64,000 bases of DNA from Hominiventricola filiformis (GCF_020686965.1 NZ_JAJEPS010000011.1:1-64000), one strand, 5' to 3'. Shown: positions 39,190 through 47,846, numbered from the stretch's first letter. Notes: generated from the letters alone by a model not told the origin. Program-made: numbers and translations.

Positions 39190-40377
39190 ATGTTTGGATT
39201 TGAGTATTATTCACCTACAAAAGTTATTTTTGGAAAAGGCACGGAAAATCAGGCAGGGGAACTGGTAAAGGCATATGGGGCAAAAAAAGTACTGATCCAC
39301 TATGGCGGCAAAAGTGCTGTGAAATCAGGTCTGATTGACAGGGTGAAAGCGTCTCTTGACGCAGCAGGAGTGGCTCATGTAGAGTTGGGCGGCGTCGTGC
39401 CGAATCCGCATCTGTCCAAAGTGCGGGAAGGAATTGCACTTGGTAAGAAAGAGGGCATTGATTTTATTCTTGCAGTTGGAGGTGGTTCCACAATTGATTC
39501 TTCAAAAGCAATTTCCTACGGACTCGCAGAGCCGGAAAAAGATGTATGGGAACTGTTTGAAAAGAAACGCACTGCACAGAAATTCCTGCCCATTGCATCT
39601 GTCCTGACGATTGCGGCAGCCGGCAGTGAGACCAGCAACAGCTGTGTTATTACTAATGAAGAAACCAAGGAAAAACGTTCTTACAATGATGATATTGCGC
39701 GTCCGAAGTTTGCCATTATGAATCCGGAATTGACGATGACTCTGCCGGATTATCAGACTGAATCCGGATGCACGGATATTATGATGCATACTATGGAGAG
39801 ATATTTCACGCAGGGTGGAAATATGGAGATTACGGATGAAATCGCAGAAGGACTTCTCCGCACCGTTATGAAATATGCAAAAATTCTCCATCATGATCCG
39901 ACGAATTATGAGGCACGGGCAGAGATTATGTGGTCAGGAAGTCTGGCGCATAACGGACTGACCGGCTGTGGAAATGACGGCGGAGACTTTGCATCCCATA
40001 TGCTGGAGCATGAGATGGGCGGCATGTTCGATGTGACTCATGGTGCCGGTCTTGCGGCAATCTGGCCGAGCTGGGCAAGATATGTTTATAAAAATTGTCT
40101 GCCGAGATTTGTACGCTATGCGACTCATGTCATGGGAGTTACACCAGGGGAGACCGATGAGAAGACGGCACTGAAAGGAATTGAGGCAATGGAAGATTTC
40201 TATCATGAGATCGGAATGCCGGTAAACTTTAAGGAACTTGGTATCGCACCGACAGATGAGCAGATAAAAGAGATGGCAGATTCCTGCGCAAGAGCATCCG
40301 GAGGCCATAAAGGTTCTGCAAAGGATCTGTATCCGGAAGATATGATTGCGATCTATCGCATGGCCAATCAGGAATAG
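39190..40377 (+). CDS. Iron-containing alcohol dehydrogenase (butanol dehydrogenase-like)
   Basis: 395 residues from ATG 39190 (AAAGGAGG upstream). It starts FGFEYYSPTKVIFGKG and has the NAD(P) loop AVGGGSTIDSSKAI. The metal ligands are Asp and His in GCTDIMMHTMERYF plus two His in LEHEMGGMFDVTHGAGLA. This is the YqhD/BdhA group, usually NADPH-dependent and active on medium-chain aldehydes. A role in disposing of reducing power during fermentation is likely. It is monocistronic. Confidence 0.93.
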   Translation: MFGFEYYSPTKVIFGKGTENQAGELVKAYGAKKVLIHYGGKSAVKSGLIDRVKASLDAAGVAHVELGGVVPNPHLSKVREGIALGKKEGIDFILAVGGGSTIDSSKAISYGLAEPEKDVWELFEKKRTAQKFLPIASVLTIAAAGSETSNSCVITNEETKEKRSYNDDIARPKFAIMNPELTMTLPDYQTESGCTDIMMHTMERYFTQGGNMEITDEIAEGLLRTVMKYAKILHHDPTNYEARAEIMWSGSLAHNGLTGCGNDGGDFASHMLEHEMGGMFDVTHGAGLAAIWPSWARYVYKNCLPRFVRYATHVMGVTPGETDEKTALKGIEAMEDFYHEIGMPVNFKELGIAPTDEQIKEMADSCARASGGHKGSAKDLYPEDMIAIYRMANQE

Positions 40378-40390
40378 CAGATGAACATAA

Positions 40391-40418
40391 AAAGAGGGAG
40401 CCTTGCGGCTCCCTCTTC
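40391..40418. terminator. Bidirectional terminator
   Basis: AAGAGGGAGCC-TTGC-GGCTCCCTCTT between the convergent alcohol dehydrogenase and hsp20 genes. Confidence 0.8.
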
Positions 40419-40427
40419 AATAGTTCT

Positions 40428-40880
40428 TTATCCTTCAATAGAAACATATTTCTTCTGCTCAACAGCAGGTTTTGCTTCTTTCTTCGGAACGAAGAGTTTC
40501 AGGATACCATGTTTAAATTCAGCCTTGATATCCTCTTCGGTAACATCCTCTCCAACATAGAAGCTACGCTGGCAGGAACCGGTGTAACGCTCGCGGCGGA
40601 TGTACTTACCGGATTTCTTATCTTTTTCATCCTCGTCCAGACCTTTGGCTGCACTTATGGTCATGTAACCATTGTTCAGTTCAATCTGAATTTCGTCTTT
40701 CTTGAATCCCGGAAGATCCATCTCCAGAGTATAACCATCATCGTGTTCCTGAATATCGGTCTTCATCAGATTAGCTGCATGGTGACCATAGAGTTTTTTC
40801 TCAGCTTTGGTATCATCATAGAACGGAAAATCAAAGAAATCATCAAATAAGTTTGTATTAAAAATGCTCGGCATCAACAT
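40428..40880 (-). CDS. Hsp20/alpha-crystallin family small heat-shock protein (copy 2)
   Basis: 150 residues. It has an N-terminal arm (MLMPSIFNTNLFDDFFDFPF), an alpha-crystallin domain from about residue 40 (TDIQEHDDGYTLEMDLPGFKK) to 135, and a C-terminal tail KPAVEQKKYVSIEG. It holds unfolding proteins without ATP. It differs from copy 1 at about seven positions, so the duplication is recent or the copies are kept alike. It is downstream of copy 1 by 81 bp and probably cotranscribed. It has its own AAGGAGA site. Confidence 0.95.
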   Translation of the reverse strand: MLMPSIFNTNLFDDFFDFPFYDDTKAEKKLYGHHAANLMKTDIQEHDDGYTLEMDLPGFKKDEIQIELNNGYMTISAAKGLDEDEKDKKSGKYIRRERYTGSCQRSFYVGEDVTEEDIKAEFKHGILKLFVPKKEAKPAVEQKKYVSIEG

Positions 40881-40961
40881 AAGTCATCTCTCCTTAAAAA
40901 TAAAAATTATATTCAAAATGTTCAAAGTTACTTCCCGGCGGTTTCCCGCCGGGGGAATCAG

Positions 40962-41411
40962 TTATCCTTCAATGGAAACATATTTCTTCTGCTCAACAGC
41001 AGGTTTTGCTTCTTTTTTCGGAACGAAGAGTTTCAGGATACCATGCTTAAATTCAGCTTTGATATCCTCTTCGGTAACATCCTCACCAACATAGAAGCTA
41101 CGCTGGCAGGAACCGGTGTAACGCTCGCGGCGGATGTATTTACCGGATTTCTTGTCCTTCTCATCTTCATCCAGACCTTTGGCTGCACTGATGGTCATGT
41201 AACCATTGTTCAGTTCAATCTGAATTTCCTCTTTCTTGAATCCCGGAAGATCCATCTCCAGAGTGTAGCCATCCTCATGTTCCTGAATATCGGTCTTCAT
41301 CAGATTAGCTGCATGGTGACCGTAAAGCTTTTTCTCAGCTCTGTCATCGTAAAACGGAAAATCAAAGAAATCATCAAATACGTTATCATTAAAAATACTA
41401 GGCATCAACAT
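40962..41411 (-). CDS. Hsp20/alpha-crystallin family small heat-shock protein (copy 1)
   Basis: 149 residues, near-identical to the following copy (differences in NDNVF, DDRAEKK, EHEDG and KKEEI). It is the promoter-proximal gene, 101 bp from a sigma-A promoter overlapped by a CIRCE operator, so HrcA should repress it at normal temperature. The fold and role are as for the second copy. Confidence 0.95.
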   Translation of the reverse strand: MLMPSIFNDNVFDDFFDFPFYDDRAEKKLYGHHAANLMKTDIQEHEDGYTLEMDLPGFKKEEIQIELNNGYMTISAAKGLDEDEKDKKSGKYIRRERYTGSCQRSFYVGEDVTEEDIKAEFKHGILKLFVPKKEAKPAVEQKKYVSIEG

Positions 41412-41511
41412 AAGTCATTTCTCCTTTCAGTGAACCTCATATTTATTGTCATTTTTTGGAACTCCGTACCAGGAACTCTTCTTTTTGTTCCCCTTCCTTT
41501 GTTCTATATGT

Positions 41512-41540
41512 AATATAGCACGCATTATTAGCACTGTCAA
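41512..41540 (-). promoter_or_regulatory. Promoter of the hsp20 pair
   Basis: Read leftward: TTGACA (41540-41535), 17-bp spacer, TATATT (41517-41512). Confidence 0.8.
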
Positions 41541-41554
41541 GAGGTGAGTGCTAA
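41528..41554 (-). promoter_or_regulatory. CIRCE operator (HrcA site)
   Basis: TTAGCACTG-N9-GAGTGCTAA against the consensus TTAGCACTC-N9-GAGTGCTAA: one mismatch. It overlaps the -35 box. Confidence 0.9.
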
Positions 41555-41596
41555 TTTTTTGTGAACTTTTTGTGAACTCTTAAAATAGATTTCACG

Positions 41597-41625
41597 TTGC
41601 AGAAAAAGAGAATATTCGATATGCT
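41597..41625 (+). promoter_or_regulatory. Probable promoter of the VOC gene
   Basis: TTGCAG (41597-41602), 17-bp spacer, TATGCT (41620-41625). Confidence 0.5.
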
Positions 41626-41649
41626 GTAAAGAAAAGGAGGTACGGAAAA

Positions 41650-41994
41650 ATGGCAAAGATTGACCACGCAGGTCTTCTTACGGAATCCTATGAAGATGCG
41701 CAGCGTTTTTTCGAAGAAGTATTTGGAATGAGAAAATGGAGAGAGGATGGCGAGAAACCGGTCCGCAGATGCTGGTATATGGAAGGAATCCAGTTAAATG
41801 AGACTGCTGAGAAGATTGATACGGAAGCGCAGAACGGATATGGTCACATTTCCATCGCAGTGGAATCCGTTTCAGAAACGATGGAGAAGCTTACTGGATA
41901 CCCAGTAAAAGTGATGAATGATCACTGGTTCCAGCTTCCCAACGGCACAAAAATTGAGCTGAAGCCTCTGGATAAGTGGAAAGTGAACAGCTGA
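41650..41994 (+). CDS. VOC (glyoxalase/bleomycin-resistance-like) family protein
   Basis: 114 residues. The paired beta-alpha-beta-beta-beta modules begin KIDHAGLLTESYEDAQRFFEEVFGMRKW and GYGHISIAVESVSETMEKL. The end, WFQLPNGTKIELKPLDKW, supplies a Glu ligand. Metal-dependent lyase or isomerase activity is possible; the substrate is not deducible. It is a single gene between its promoter (AAAGGAGG site) and a bidirectional terminator. Confidence 0.85.
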   Translation: MAKIDHAGLLTESYEDAQRFFEEVFGMRKWREDGEKPVRRCWYMEGIQLNETAEKIDTEAQNGYGHISIAVESVSETMEKLTGYPVKVMNDHWFQLPNGTKIELKPLDKWKVNS

Positions 41995-42007
41995 GAAAGA
42001 AAAGAGA

Positions 42008-42052
42008 ACCGCAGGTTCGTGGATGAAATAACCATGAACCTGCGGTTTTTTA
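42008..42052. terminator. Bidirectional terminator
   Basis: AACCGCAGGTTC (42008-42019) and GAACCTGCGGTT (42036-42047) with a T run after; shared by the VOC gene and the leftward IclR gene. Confidence 0.85.
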
Positions 42053-42847
42053 TGCTTCTTCGTATCCAAGATGAAGGGAGATTTCGTTAGTAGCGGCACG
42101 GAGCAGTGGAGCGATTTCTGAATGAATTCGTTCCTGTGTCATTTTATCGGAATCTCCGAAGACACTCAGTCCGGCAATAATGGAACCGGAGTAGGTGTAT
42201 AGCGGCATGGAAACGCAGATCAGACCCAATTCACATTCCTGATTATCCATGCCCATTTTGCTTTCACGGACTTTTTTCAGCTCGGCGAGAAAATCATCCT
42301 GAGAAGTAATGGTATAGTCCGTGAATTTGGGAAGTCCCCGGAGCACCAGATAGTCGGAAAGCTGGGATGGAGTTTTCTGGGAGAGGAGCAGCTTGCCGGA
42401 TCCGGTAGCATGCATGGGTGCCCGTTTTCCAATTCGCTGGAATGTATGCTGAAATGATGGGGAAGCATCCACACAGTCCAGATAGACACAATCATGATCC
42501 TGTTCAATAACCAGACAGACACCAAGGTTCAGCTTATTTACAAGTTCGGTAATATACGGTGCAGTAATACTGCGTAGTCCAAGATTAGAATTTAAATGTT
42601 CGCTCAGTCCGCAGATCTTCCAGGTCAATGCATAACGGGAAGTTGATTCTTCCTGATATACATAATTAGAACTTTGAAGTGCGTTTAAATAGCGAAGCAC
42701 CGTTGACTGGGACATATTTACCTGTGCACTGAGATCCTGAAGCCGGACAGGCAGGCGTTCTTTTGCTAAAGCTTCCATAATTTGAAGCAGTTTATCAGAG
42801 GACTGGTTGGAATTTTTCTCATTGCCTCCATTAGAATTTGTTCTCAT
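42050..42847 (-). CDS. IclR-family transcriptional regulator
   Basis: 265 residues. The N-terminal winged helix (about 18-80) contains LQDLSAQVNMSQSTVLRYLNALQSSNYV. The effector domain follows (about 90-258) with APMHATGSGKLLLSQ and SMPLYTYSGSIIAGLSVFG. IclR proteins bind small carboxylates and often control the divergent gene. Here that is an acylating aldehyde dehydrogenase whose promoter is 130 bp away, making it the probable target. Confidence 0.92.
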   Translation of the reverse strand: MRTNSNGGNEKNSNQSSDKLLQIMEALAKERLPVRLQDLSAQVNMSQSTVLRYLNALQSSNYVYQEESTSRYALTWKICGLSEHLNSNLGLRSITAPYITELVNKLNLGVCLVIEQDHDCVYLDCVDASPSFQHTFQRIGKRAPMHATGSGKLLLSQKTPSQLSDYLVLRGLPKFTDYTITSQDDFLAELKKVRESKMGMDNQECELGLICVSMPLYTYSGSIIAGLSVFGDSDKMTQERIHSEIAPLLRAATNEISLHLGYEEA

Positions 42848-42879
42848 AGTATTACCTTTCTGATTCGATCTTACTTATT

Positions 42880-42909
42880 ATAATACTATGAAAATGGCAA
42901 AAAAATCAA
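42880..42909 (-). promoter_or_regulatory. Promoter of the iclR gene
   Basis: Read leftward: TTGATT (42909-42904), 18-bp spacer, TATTAT (42885-42880). Confidence 0.5.
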
Positions 42910-42976
42910 TAGAAAACTAAAATGCAAAATTAGAATTCAAATAATGAAATTAAATTTATAAAATAGAAAAATAATA

Positions 42977-43005
42977 TTGACTTTGAAAACAGAAAGTGAT
43001 ATATA
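42977..43005 (+). promoter_or_regulatory. Promoter of the aldehyde dehydrogenase gene
   Basis: TTGACT (42977-42982), 17-bp spacer, TATATA (43000-43005). The divergent region is very AT-rich. Confidence 0.65.
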
Positions 43006-43070
43006 TAAATTACATTCGAAATTGAAACACGCAAAATGAAATAATGGCTTGCAAAATTGGAGGAGAAATC

Positions 43071-44588
43071 ATGGGTGTAGAAAGAAAAAAATATTGTGTA
43101 AACGGAGAGTGGAAAGAATCTAAGACAACGAAATGGATGGAAGTAACCAACTCCAGTACCGGTGAAGTGATGGCAGAAGTTCCGTGCTGTACTGCAGAGG
43201 AAGTAGAAGAGGCAATCGCTTCTGCACAGGCTGCTTTCCCGGAGTGGTCTCAGAAGTCTTTAAGCGCAAGAACACAGATGATGTTTAAATGGAGAAATGT
43301 ACTGGTAGAGCATCTGGATGAACTGACACTTCTCTGCTCCAAAGAGCTTGGAAAAACTCTTGGAGAGGCAAGAGGTGATGTGCTGAAGGCTATTGAGCCG
43401 ACAGAGCATGCATGCAGCCTTCCGACTCTGGTACAGGGAGATGCATCCCTTCAGGTAACTACCGGATTTGATACTGCAACCTACCGTATGCCGCTCGGCG
43501 TTGTAGCAGGCATCGTTCCGTTTAACTTCCCGGCTATGATTCCGTGGGGCTGGATGGTTCCGCTGGCAATTGCTACCGGTAACACGGTTGTATTAAAAGC
43601 AGCAAGCCAGACTCCGCTGACTTCCATGAGAATTCTGGAACTCTTCTATGAGGAAGCAGGATTCCCGAAAGGTGTTGTAAACCTGGTAACCTGCAGCCGT
43701 CAGGAAGCTGAGATTTTCATGACCGATCCTCGTGTAAAGGCTGTTACTTTCGTAGGAACAACCGGTGTTGGTAAATATATTTACTCTAAAGCAGCAGCAA
43801 ACGGAAAACGTGTACAGGCACAGTGTGAGGCAAAGAACCATGCACTGGTTCTGGAAGATGCTGATCTGGAGAGTGCAACTAATGCAATCATCAACTCCAC
43901 TTACGGATGCGCAGGAATGCGCTGCATGGCTCTGCCGGTTATCGTGGTACAGGAGAGCATTGCAGATAAATTCGTTGCACTGCTGAAGAAGAAAGCAGAA
44001 GCTATGAAAGTGGGATGCTCCTATGACCCGGAGACCAAACTTGGTCCGGTAGTATCAAAGGCACATCAGCAGAAAGTATGTGAGTGGATTCAGAAAGGTG
44101 TAGACGAAGGTGCTACGCTGGTACTGGATGGAAGAAATGTGAAAGTAGACGAACCGTATCAGAATGGATTCTTCGTAGGACCGACCATTCTTGATAACGT
44201 AAAACCGGGCATGACCGTAGGTGACAGAGAGATCTTCGGACCGGTAACGCTGATTAAGAGAGTGAAAGATTTTGACGAAGGACTTGCTCTGATGAACGCC
44301 AATCCGTTTGCAAATGGTTCCGTAATCTTCACCCAGAACGGATATTATGCAAGAAAATTTGAGTTTTTGACCGATGGCGGCATGGTTGGTATCAACGTAG
44401 GTATTCCGGTTCCGACTGCATATTTCCCGTTCTCCGGAAACAAAGAATCCTTCTTCGGTGATCTGCATGTACTTGGAAAAGATGGTGTGAGATTCTACAC
44501 TCGTGCAAAGACCGTTACAAAACACTGGTACGATGAGACTTCCCATAAGAAAGCAATGGATACTTGGGAAGGAACAGTTGAAAGATAA
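43071..44588 (+). CDS. CoA-acylating methylmalonate-semialdehyde dehydrogenase family protein
   Basis: 505 residues from ATG 43071 (GGAGGAG upstream; an ATG at 43044 has a poorer site). It is an aldehyde dehydrogenase with catalytic Cys285 in GCAGMRCMALPV, the MmsA/IolA signature. NAD-binding VTFVGTTGVGKYIYSKAA and the core VVAGIVPFNFPAMIPWGWMVPLA are also present. This group forms acyl-CoA from malonic or methylmalonic semialdehyde in myo-inositol or valine breakdown. No iol genes are adjacent. Its regulation by the divergent IclR gene is likely. Confidence 0.92.
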   Translation: MGVERKKYCVNGEWKESKTTKWMEVTNSSTGEVMAEVPCCTAEEVEEAIASAQAAFPEWSQKSLSARTQMMFKWRNVLVEHLDELTLLCSKELGKTLGEARGDVLKAIEPTEHACSLPTLVQGDASLQVTTGFDTATYRMPLGVVAGIVPFNFPAMIPWGWMVPLAIATGNTVVLKAASQTPLTSMRILELFYEEAGFPKGVVNLVTCSRQEAEIFMTDPRVKAVTFVGTTGVGKYIYSKAAANGKRVQAQCEAKNHALVLEDADLESATNAIINSTYGCAGMRCMALPVIVVQESIADKFVALLKKKAEAMKVGCSYDPETKLGPVVSKAHQQKVCEWIQKGVDEGATLVLDGRNVKVDEPYQNGFFVGPTILDNVKPGMTVGDREIFGPVTLIKRVKDFDEGLALMNANPFANGSVIFTQNGYYARKFEFLTDGGMVGINVGIPVPTAYFPFSGNKESFFGDLHVLGKDGVRFYTRAKTVTKHWYDETSHKKAMDTWEGTVER

Positions 44589-44620
44589 AAAGAAATCTGT
44601 AAACTTACATTCCTATATCA

Positions 44621-44662
44621 CAGCAAGGTCTGCTACAGATAGTAGCAGACCTTGCTGCATTT
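44621..44662. terminator. Bidirectional terminator
   Basis: CAGCAAGGTCTGCTAC-AGATA-GTAGCAGACCTTGCTG: perfect 16-bp stem. It overlaps the end of the leftward U32-like gene. Confidence 0.8.
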
Positions 44663-45631
44663 ATAAGAAAAAAGCGTGCGACGCAAAGTGTCCTTAAAAT
44701 CTTCTTCGGAAGTACTCTGCTCCAGCAGGGTAAGTGCTCGCCGAAGGATGCGGATATCCTGTTCCATATAGTCATTGTAATTGCCGCGCCCCACCAGTTT
44801 CAGGTGAGTAATGCCGATTTCCCGAAGACGGTAAAGGGCGCAGAGTCCGCATCCGGTAGCACCACAGAGATAGCCATCTGGAAGATCGGGGGTATGTGGC
44901 AAGCTTGTTTGTGGCGAAGCAGCAGGTGGTGACGGGTGAAGCTGTCTGAGAGATGAGTCACCGCAAGATTCCCTTAAAGGCTCCAGCCAGTAGGAAACCC
45001 GGCACAGGTGTCCCAGTTCATCACAGTGGAAAGAATTGCAGAAAGCGCCGGCGAACTGGCACATTTCATTAAGGACGAATGCCTCAAATTCTGTCCTGGA
45101 CCGCAGACCGCCATGGGATTTTTCTGCGTCGATGACTGCTTTCATATCGTCAAAGTTGTTCTTTCGATGAAAAATTACTCTTTTTAAAGAAAACTGCTGG
45201 AAAAAATCGACCATACGGCTGTTGACTTCCCCGGTTTCGCCGCTTAAATGAATCTCACAGTCAATGTTATGTTCCCGAAGATACAGAATGAGCGCCGGGT
45301 CGGCAATAATATAACTCTGAAATCCAAGGCACATACAGGCTTTCATGATCTTAGCGATCTCCGGATACTGTTCCGGCAGATAGAAAAGAGAGTTGAAGGT
45401 CAGATGAACCGGACGCTGATAGTCCCGTATCATGGATGACAGGATTTCCAGCTCGGAGAAAGCACCCAGCTGTACATTGGAGCAGAGTACTTCCCTCCTG
45501 TTAAGAGGCATCATTGTGTCGTATTTCTGCGTCCAGGAATAAGGAACATACCCGCAGAAGAATTCATCGGCACCCGCTTCGCTAAAACGAATATATTCAT
45601 CGACAGATCCAAGTCCAACAGTCAGTTTCAT
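44633..45631 (-). CDS. U32-peptidase-like protein with a cysteine cluster (first of a pair)
   Basis: 332 residues. The beta/alpha-barrel start MKLTVGLGSVDEYIRFSEAGADEFFCGYVP matches the U32 peptidase family. HLTFNSLFYLPEQYPEIAKIM and DCEIHLSGETGEVNS are also typical. Cysteines cluster at FCNSFHCDELGHLC and GYLCGATGCGLCALYRL, as in U32 proteins that bind a 4Fe-4S cluster (UbiU/UbiV, RlhA). A protease role is doubtful. A proline-rich insert lies at about 235-255. The gene is 23 bp downstream of a second cysteine-bearing U32-like gene. Confidence 0.75.
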   Translation of the reverse strand: MKLTVGLGSVDEYIRFSEAGADEFFCGYVPYSWTQKYDTMMPLNRREVLCSNVQLGAFSELEILSSMIRDYQRPVHLTFNSLFYLPEQYPEIAKIMKACMCLGFQSYIIADPALILYLREHNIDCEIHLSGETGEVNSRMVDFFQQFSLKRVIFHRKNNFDDMKAVIDAEKSHGGLRSRTEFEAFVLNEMCQFAGAFCNSFHCDELGHLCRVSYWLEPLRESCGDSSLRQLHPSPPAASPQTSLPHTPDLPDGYLCGATGCGLCALYRLREIGITHLKLVGRGNYNDYMEQDIRILRRALTLLEQSTSEEDFKDTLRRTLFSYKCSKVCYYL

Positions 45632-45654
45632 AAAGATTCTCCATTAAAATAAAA

Positions 45655-47004
45655 TTACAGAAGATTGACAACCAGACGGTCAACGCCTTCTCGTAGCCAT
45701 CCACCAAGCAGTTCCGGCGACCGTAGAATCCCGGTATCCAGTGCAAACAGGGAATTATATCGTCCGAGCATGTGAAGGTGAGCCGGATAGAGAAAGGCAT
45801 ATTCCCTGCACCAGTGGGGGCAGTCCTTTGGGAGTGTCTGTGCGCCGCGACTGCCTCTTTTGCAGCGGGCATAGAGTGGACAGTACTGGGAGGTGTTGGT
45901 CTGGTAAAAGGGCAGATGAAGGCTGTGCTTTCCTTCCGATAGTTCTGGAAGATAACCACAGGATTCCTCTTCATACCGTGTGATCCTGCAGGTTTCGGCA
46001 AGAAAATTTCGATAAAAATCTGCATTTATGCTGTTTTCGGAGAGGGCAGAAAGTTCCCCTTTCTTATAAGAAAGACGTGGATCTTTCCGGCGTTTGTTGA
46101 TAAGTACTCCAAGAATAGGGTGCAGATGTGGAAAGTCTGTCAGAAGGTCTGTCATAGCCCAGTCATTGACGACAATTTCCACGGTCGTCTGGTGTTTCTG
46201 ACACCAGAAATTTAATGTTTCGAGCAGCTGCTGAATTGGTTTCAGCATAAACTCTCGAAGATAAGAAAAGGAAAGGGTTATTGCCAATCCATCTGCCCAG
46301 GCCTTGTCCATAAGCGCAAACAGGACATCCTCTTTCGGGAACAGCAGATGACAGAACTGATTTCCAATATAAAGGCGAGTCAGCTGCAGCCGGGACAATG
46401 GATGCCAGGACAGATGGTTAGATGCCCAATATTGGGAGAGCCAGTCTGAAAAATTCATATTCAGATAAGAAGTATAAAGTTCCGGACGGTCCAGTTCGAT
46501 CGCCAGTTCCGGAGTATTTGTATTCAGAAATGAAAAATCCGGCAGATTATCCGGTTCCTGAAACCATGCCTGTTTTTGAGCAGCGAAGGTTTCGAAGTGT
46601 ATGTTCTCCTGTTCCGCCGGATATCCGGTGAGCGCCATGGAAAGCTCGCTGTCGTCTTCGGTCAACTTCAGGTTGACATAAGATCCATACCAGCCCAACA
46701 ATGCATTTACAGCAGAGCGATAGACGGGATCTTTTGTGAGTACAGTATATTCATAAAAATAATCATATCGCTGCTCGAAGGAAAAGGAGGTGACAGAAAG
46801 GGATACTTCTTGATAGGAAGAAAGCTCCATCTGCCAGAAAGCAAGGCGGATATTCACCGGGGCGGAACATGGTTTTGCGGTACGAAACCGGAACCCTGTT
46901 TCAGAAAATTCTGTAATGCGTACCTCTTTTTTATTTACAAATGCGCTGAGGAGTCCAAAAGGAATCATGGGAACTCCAAAAAGTTCCGGCGGTATAAGGG
47001 TCAT
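45655..47004 (-). CDS. Uncharacterised U32-like partner protein with N-terminal PilZ-like region
   Basis: 449 residues. The N-terminal 110 residues resemble a PilZ-type beta barrel (RITEFSETGFRFRTAKP); this is tentative. The C-terminal 270 residues read like a diverged U32 barrel (LQLTRLYIGNQFCHLLFP, LAITLSFSYLREFML, TVEIVVNDWAMTDLL). It ends with cysteines CPLYARC, DCPHWC. The family is not securely recognised. The strict pairing with the next gene suggests a two-subunit enzyme analogous to UbiU-UbiV (inference). Confidence 0.55.
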   Translation of the reverse strand: MTLIPPELFGVPMIPFGLLSAFVNKKEVRITEFSETGFRFRTAKPCSAPVNIRLAFWQMELSSYQEVSLSVTSFSFEQRYDYFYEYTVLTKDPVYRSAVNALLGWYGSYVNLKLTEDDSELSMALTGYPAEQENIHFETFAAQKQAWFQEPDNLPDFSFLNTNTPELAIELDRPELYTSYLNMNFSDWLSQYWASNHLSWHPLSRLQLTRLYIGNQFCHLLFPKEDVLFALMDKAWADGLAITLSFSYLREFMLKPIQQLLETLNFWCQKHQTTVEIVVNDWAMTDLLTDFPHLHPILGVLINKRRKDPRLSYKKGELSALSENSINADFYRNFLAETCRITRYEEESCGYLPELSEGKHSLHLPFYQTNTSQYCPLYARCKRGSRGAQTLPKDCPHWCREYAFLYPAHLHMLGRYNSLFALDTGILRSPELLGGWLREGVDRLVVNLL

Positions 47005-47034
47005 GAGATTACTCCTGTATTAGATGTTTCCGGA

Positions 47035-47619
47035 TCAGAAGATCCCGGTGATGAAGATTTCCAGTCCAATGAAAACCAGAATCACACCGCCGAAAACAGT
47101 TGCTCTGTCTGCAAATCGGGTTCCAAATTTTTTGCCGATGATCAGACCGGAATAGCTGATACAAAAGGTAGTGGCAGCAACGATCAGGGAACAGACGAAA
47201 GCCATGACAAAACCATAATCAGCAATGGTAAATCCGACAGATAACGCATCGATGGAGGTGGCAATTCCCTGCATCAGAAGGCCGGCAGCTCCAAGGCGGA
47301 CCACTTCTTCTGCTTCCTCCTCACCGTACAGTCCTTCCCATACCATCTTACCGCCGATATAAAGCAGCAGGAAGAGGGCAATCCATGGAATGAATTTTTC
47401 AAATGCCTTGAAGTACTCTACGATCGTGTGAACACAGAACCAGCCGGCCATAGGCATAAATGCCTGGAAAAATCCGAAGGTACCTGCAATAATACACATT
47501 TTTTTCACCCGCATGTGAGGTTCATTGAGTCCATTGGAAAGAGATACGGAAAAGGCATCCATGGCCAGTCCCACACCAAGCAATATGCTGTTAAAGAAAA
47601 ATAATAGATTCCATTCCAC
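47035..47619 (-). CDS. mntP: Manganese efflux pump MntP
   Basis: 194 residues, six membrane helices. Conserved acidic motifs are GLAMDAFSVSLSNG (helix 1) and TSIDALSVGF (helix 4), the family's metal-pathway Asp residues. It exports Mn(II). It lies 112 nt downstream of its probable transcription start, with a strong terminator hairpin directly before the ribosome site, implying control by transcription attenuation. Confidence 0.95.
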   Translation of the reverse strand: MEWNLLFFFNSILLGVGLAMDAFSVSLSNGLNEPHMRVKKMCIIAGTFGFFQAFMPMAGWFCVHTIVEYFKAFEKFIPWIALFLLLYIGGKMVWEGLYGEEEAEEVVRLGAAGLLMQGIATSIDALSVGFTIADYGFVMAFVCSLIVAATTFCISYSGLIIGKKFGTRFADRATVFGGVILVFIGLEIFITGIF

Positions 47620-47645
47620 TTTCGACTTCCTCCTGCGTAAGCATT

Positions 47646-47682
47646 AAAAAACCCAAGTACAGACGAACGACTATACTTGGGT
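47646..47682 (-). terminator. Terminator/attenuator in the mntP leader
   Basis: Read leftward: ACCCAAGTA ... TACTTGGGT then TTTTTT, ending about 10 bp before the GGAGG of mntP. T-runs occur only in the leftward direction. Confidence 0.7.
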
Positions 47683-47737
47683 ATATGATTCCAAAATGAA
47701 CAAACTCCATGCTCTTCATGGGATTTTTATTGATGAT

Positions 47738-47766
47738 AGTTTATCATTAGAAAAATGATCTGTCAA
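47738..47766 (-). promoter_or_regulatory. Promoter of mntP
   Basis: Read leftward: TTGACA (47766-47761), 17-bp spacer, TAAACT (47743-47738). Confidence 0.7.
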
Positions 47767-47846
47767 TGTGGAATCCCATGATTTACAGGAAAAGGAAAGT
47801 TGTGTAAGATAAAAGAAGAAATCAGGTGGATGACGGAGGAAAAAAG

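Noticed and set aside
47620..47760. yybP-ykoY manganese riboswitch before mntP
   Set aside because: Expected from the gene, but the conserved GGGGAGTA-type loops are not visible and the leader is short; only an attenuator is claimed.
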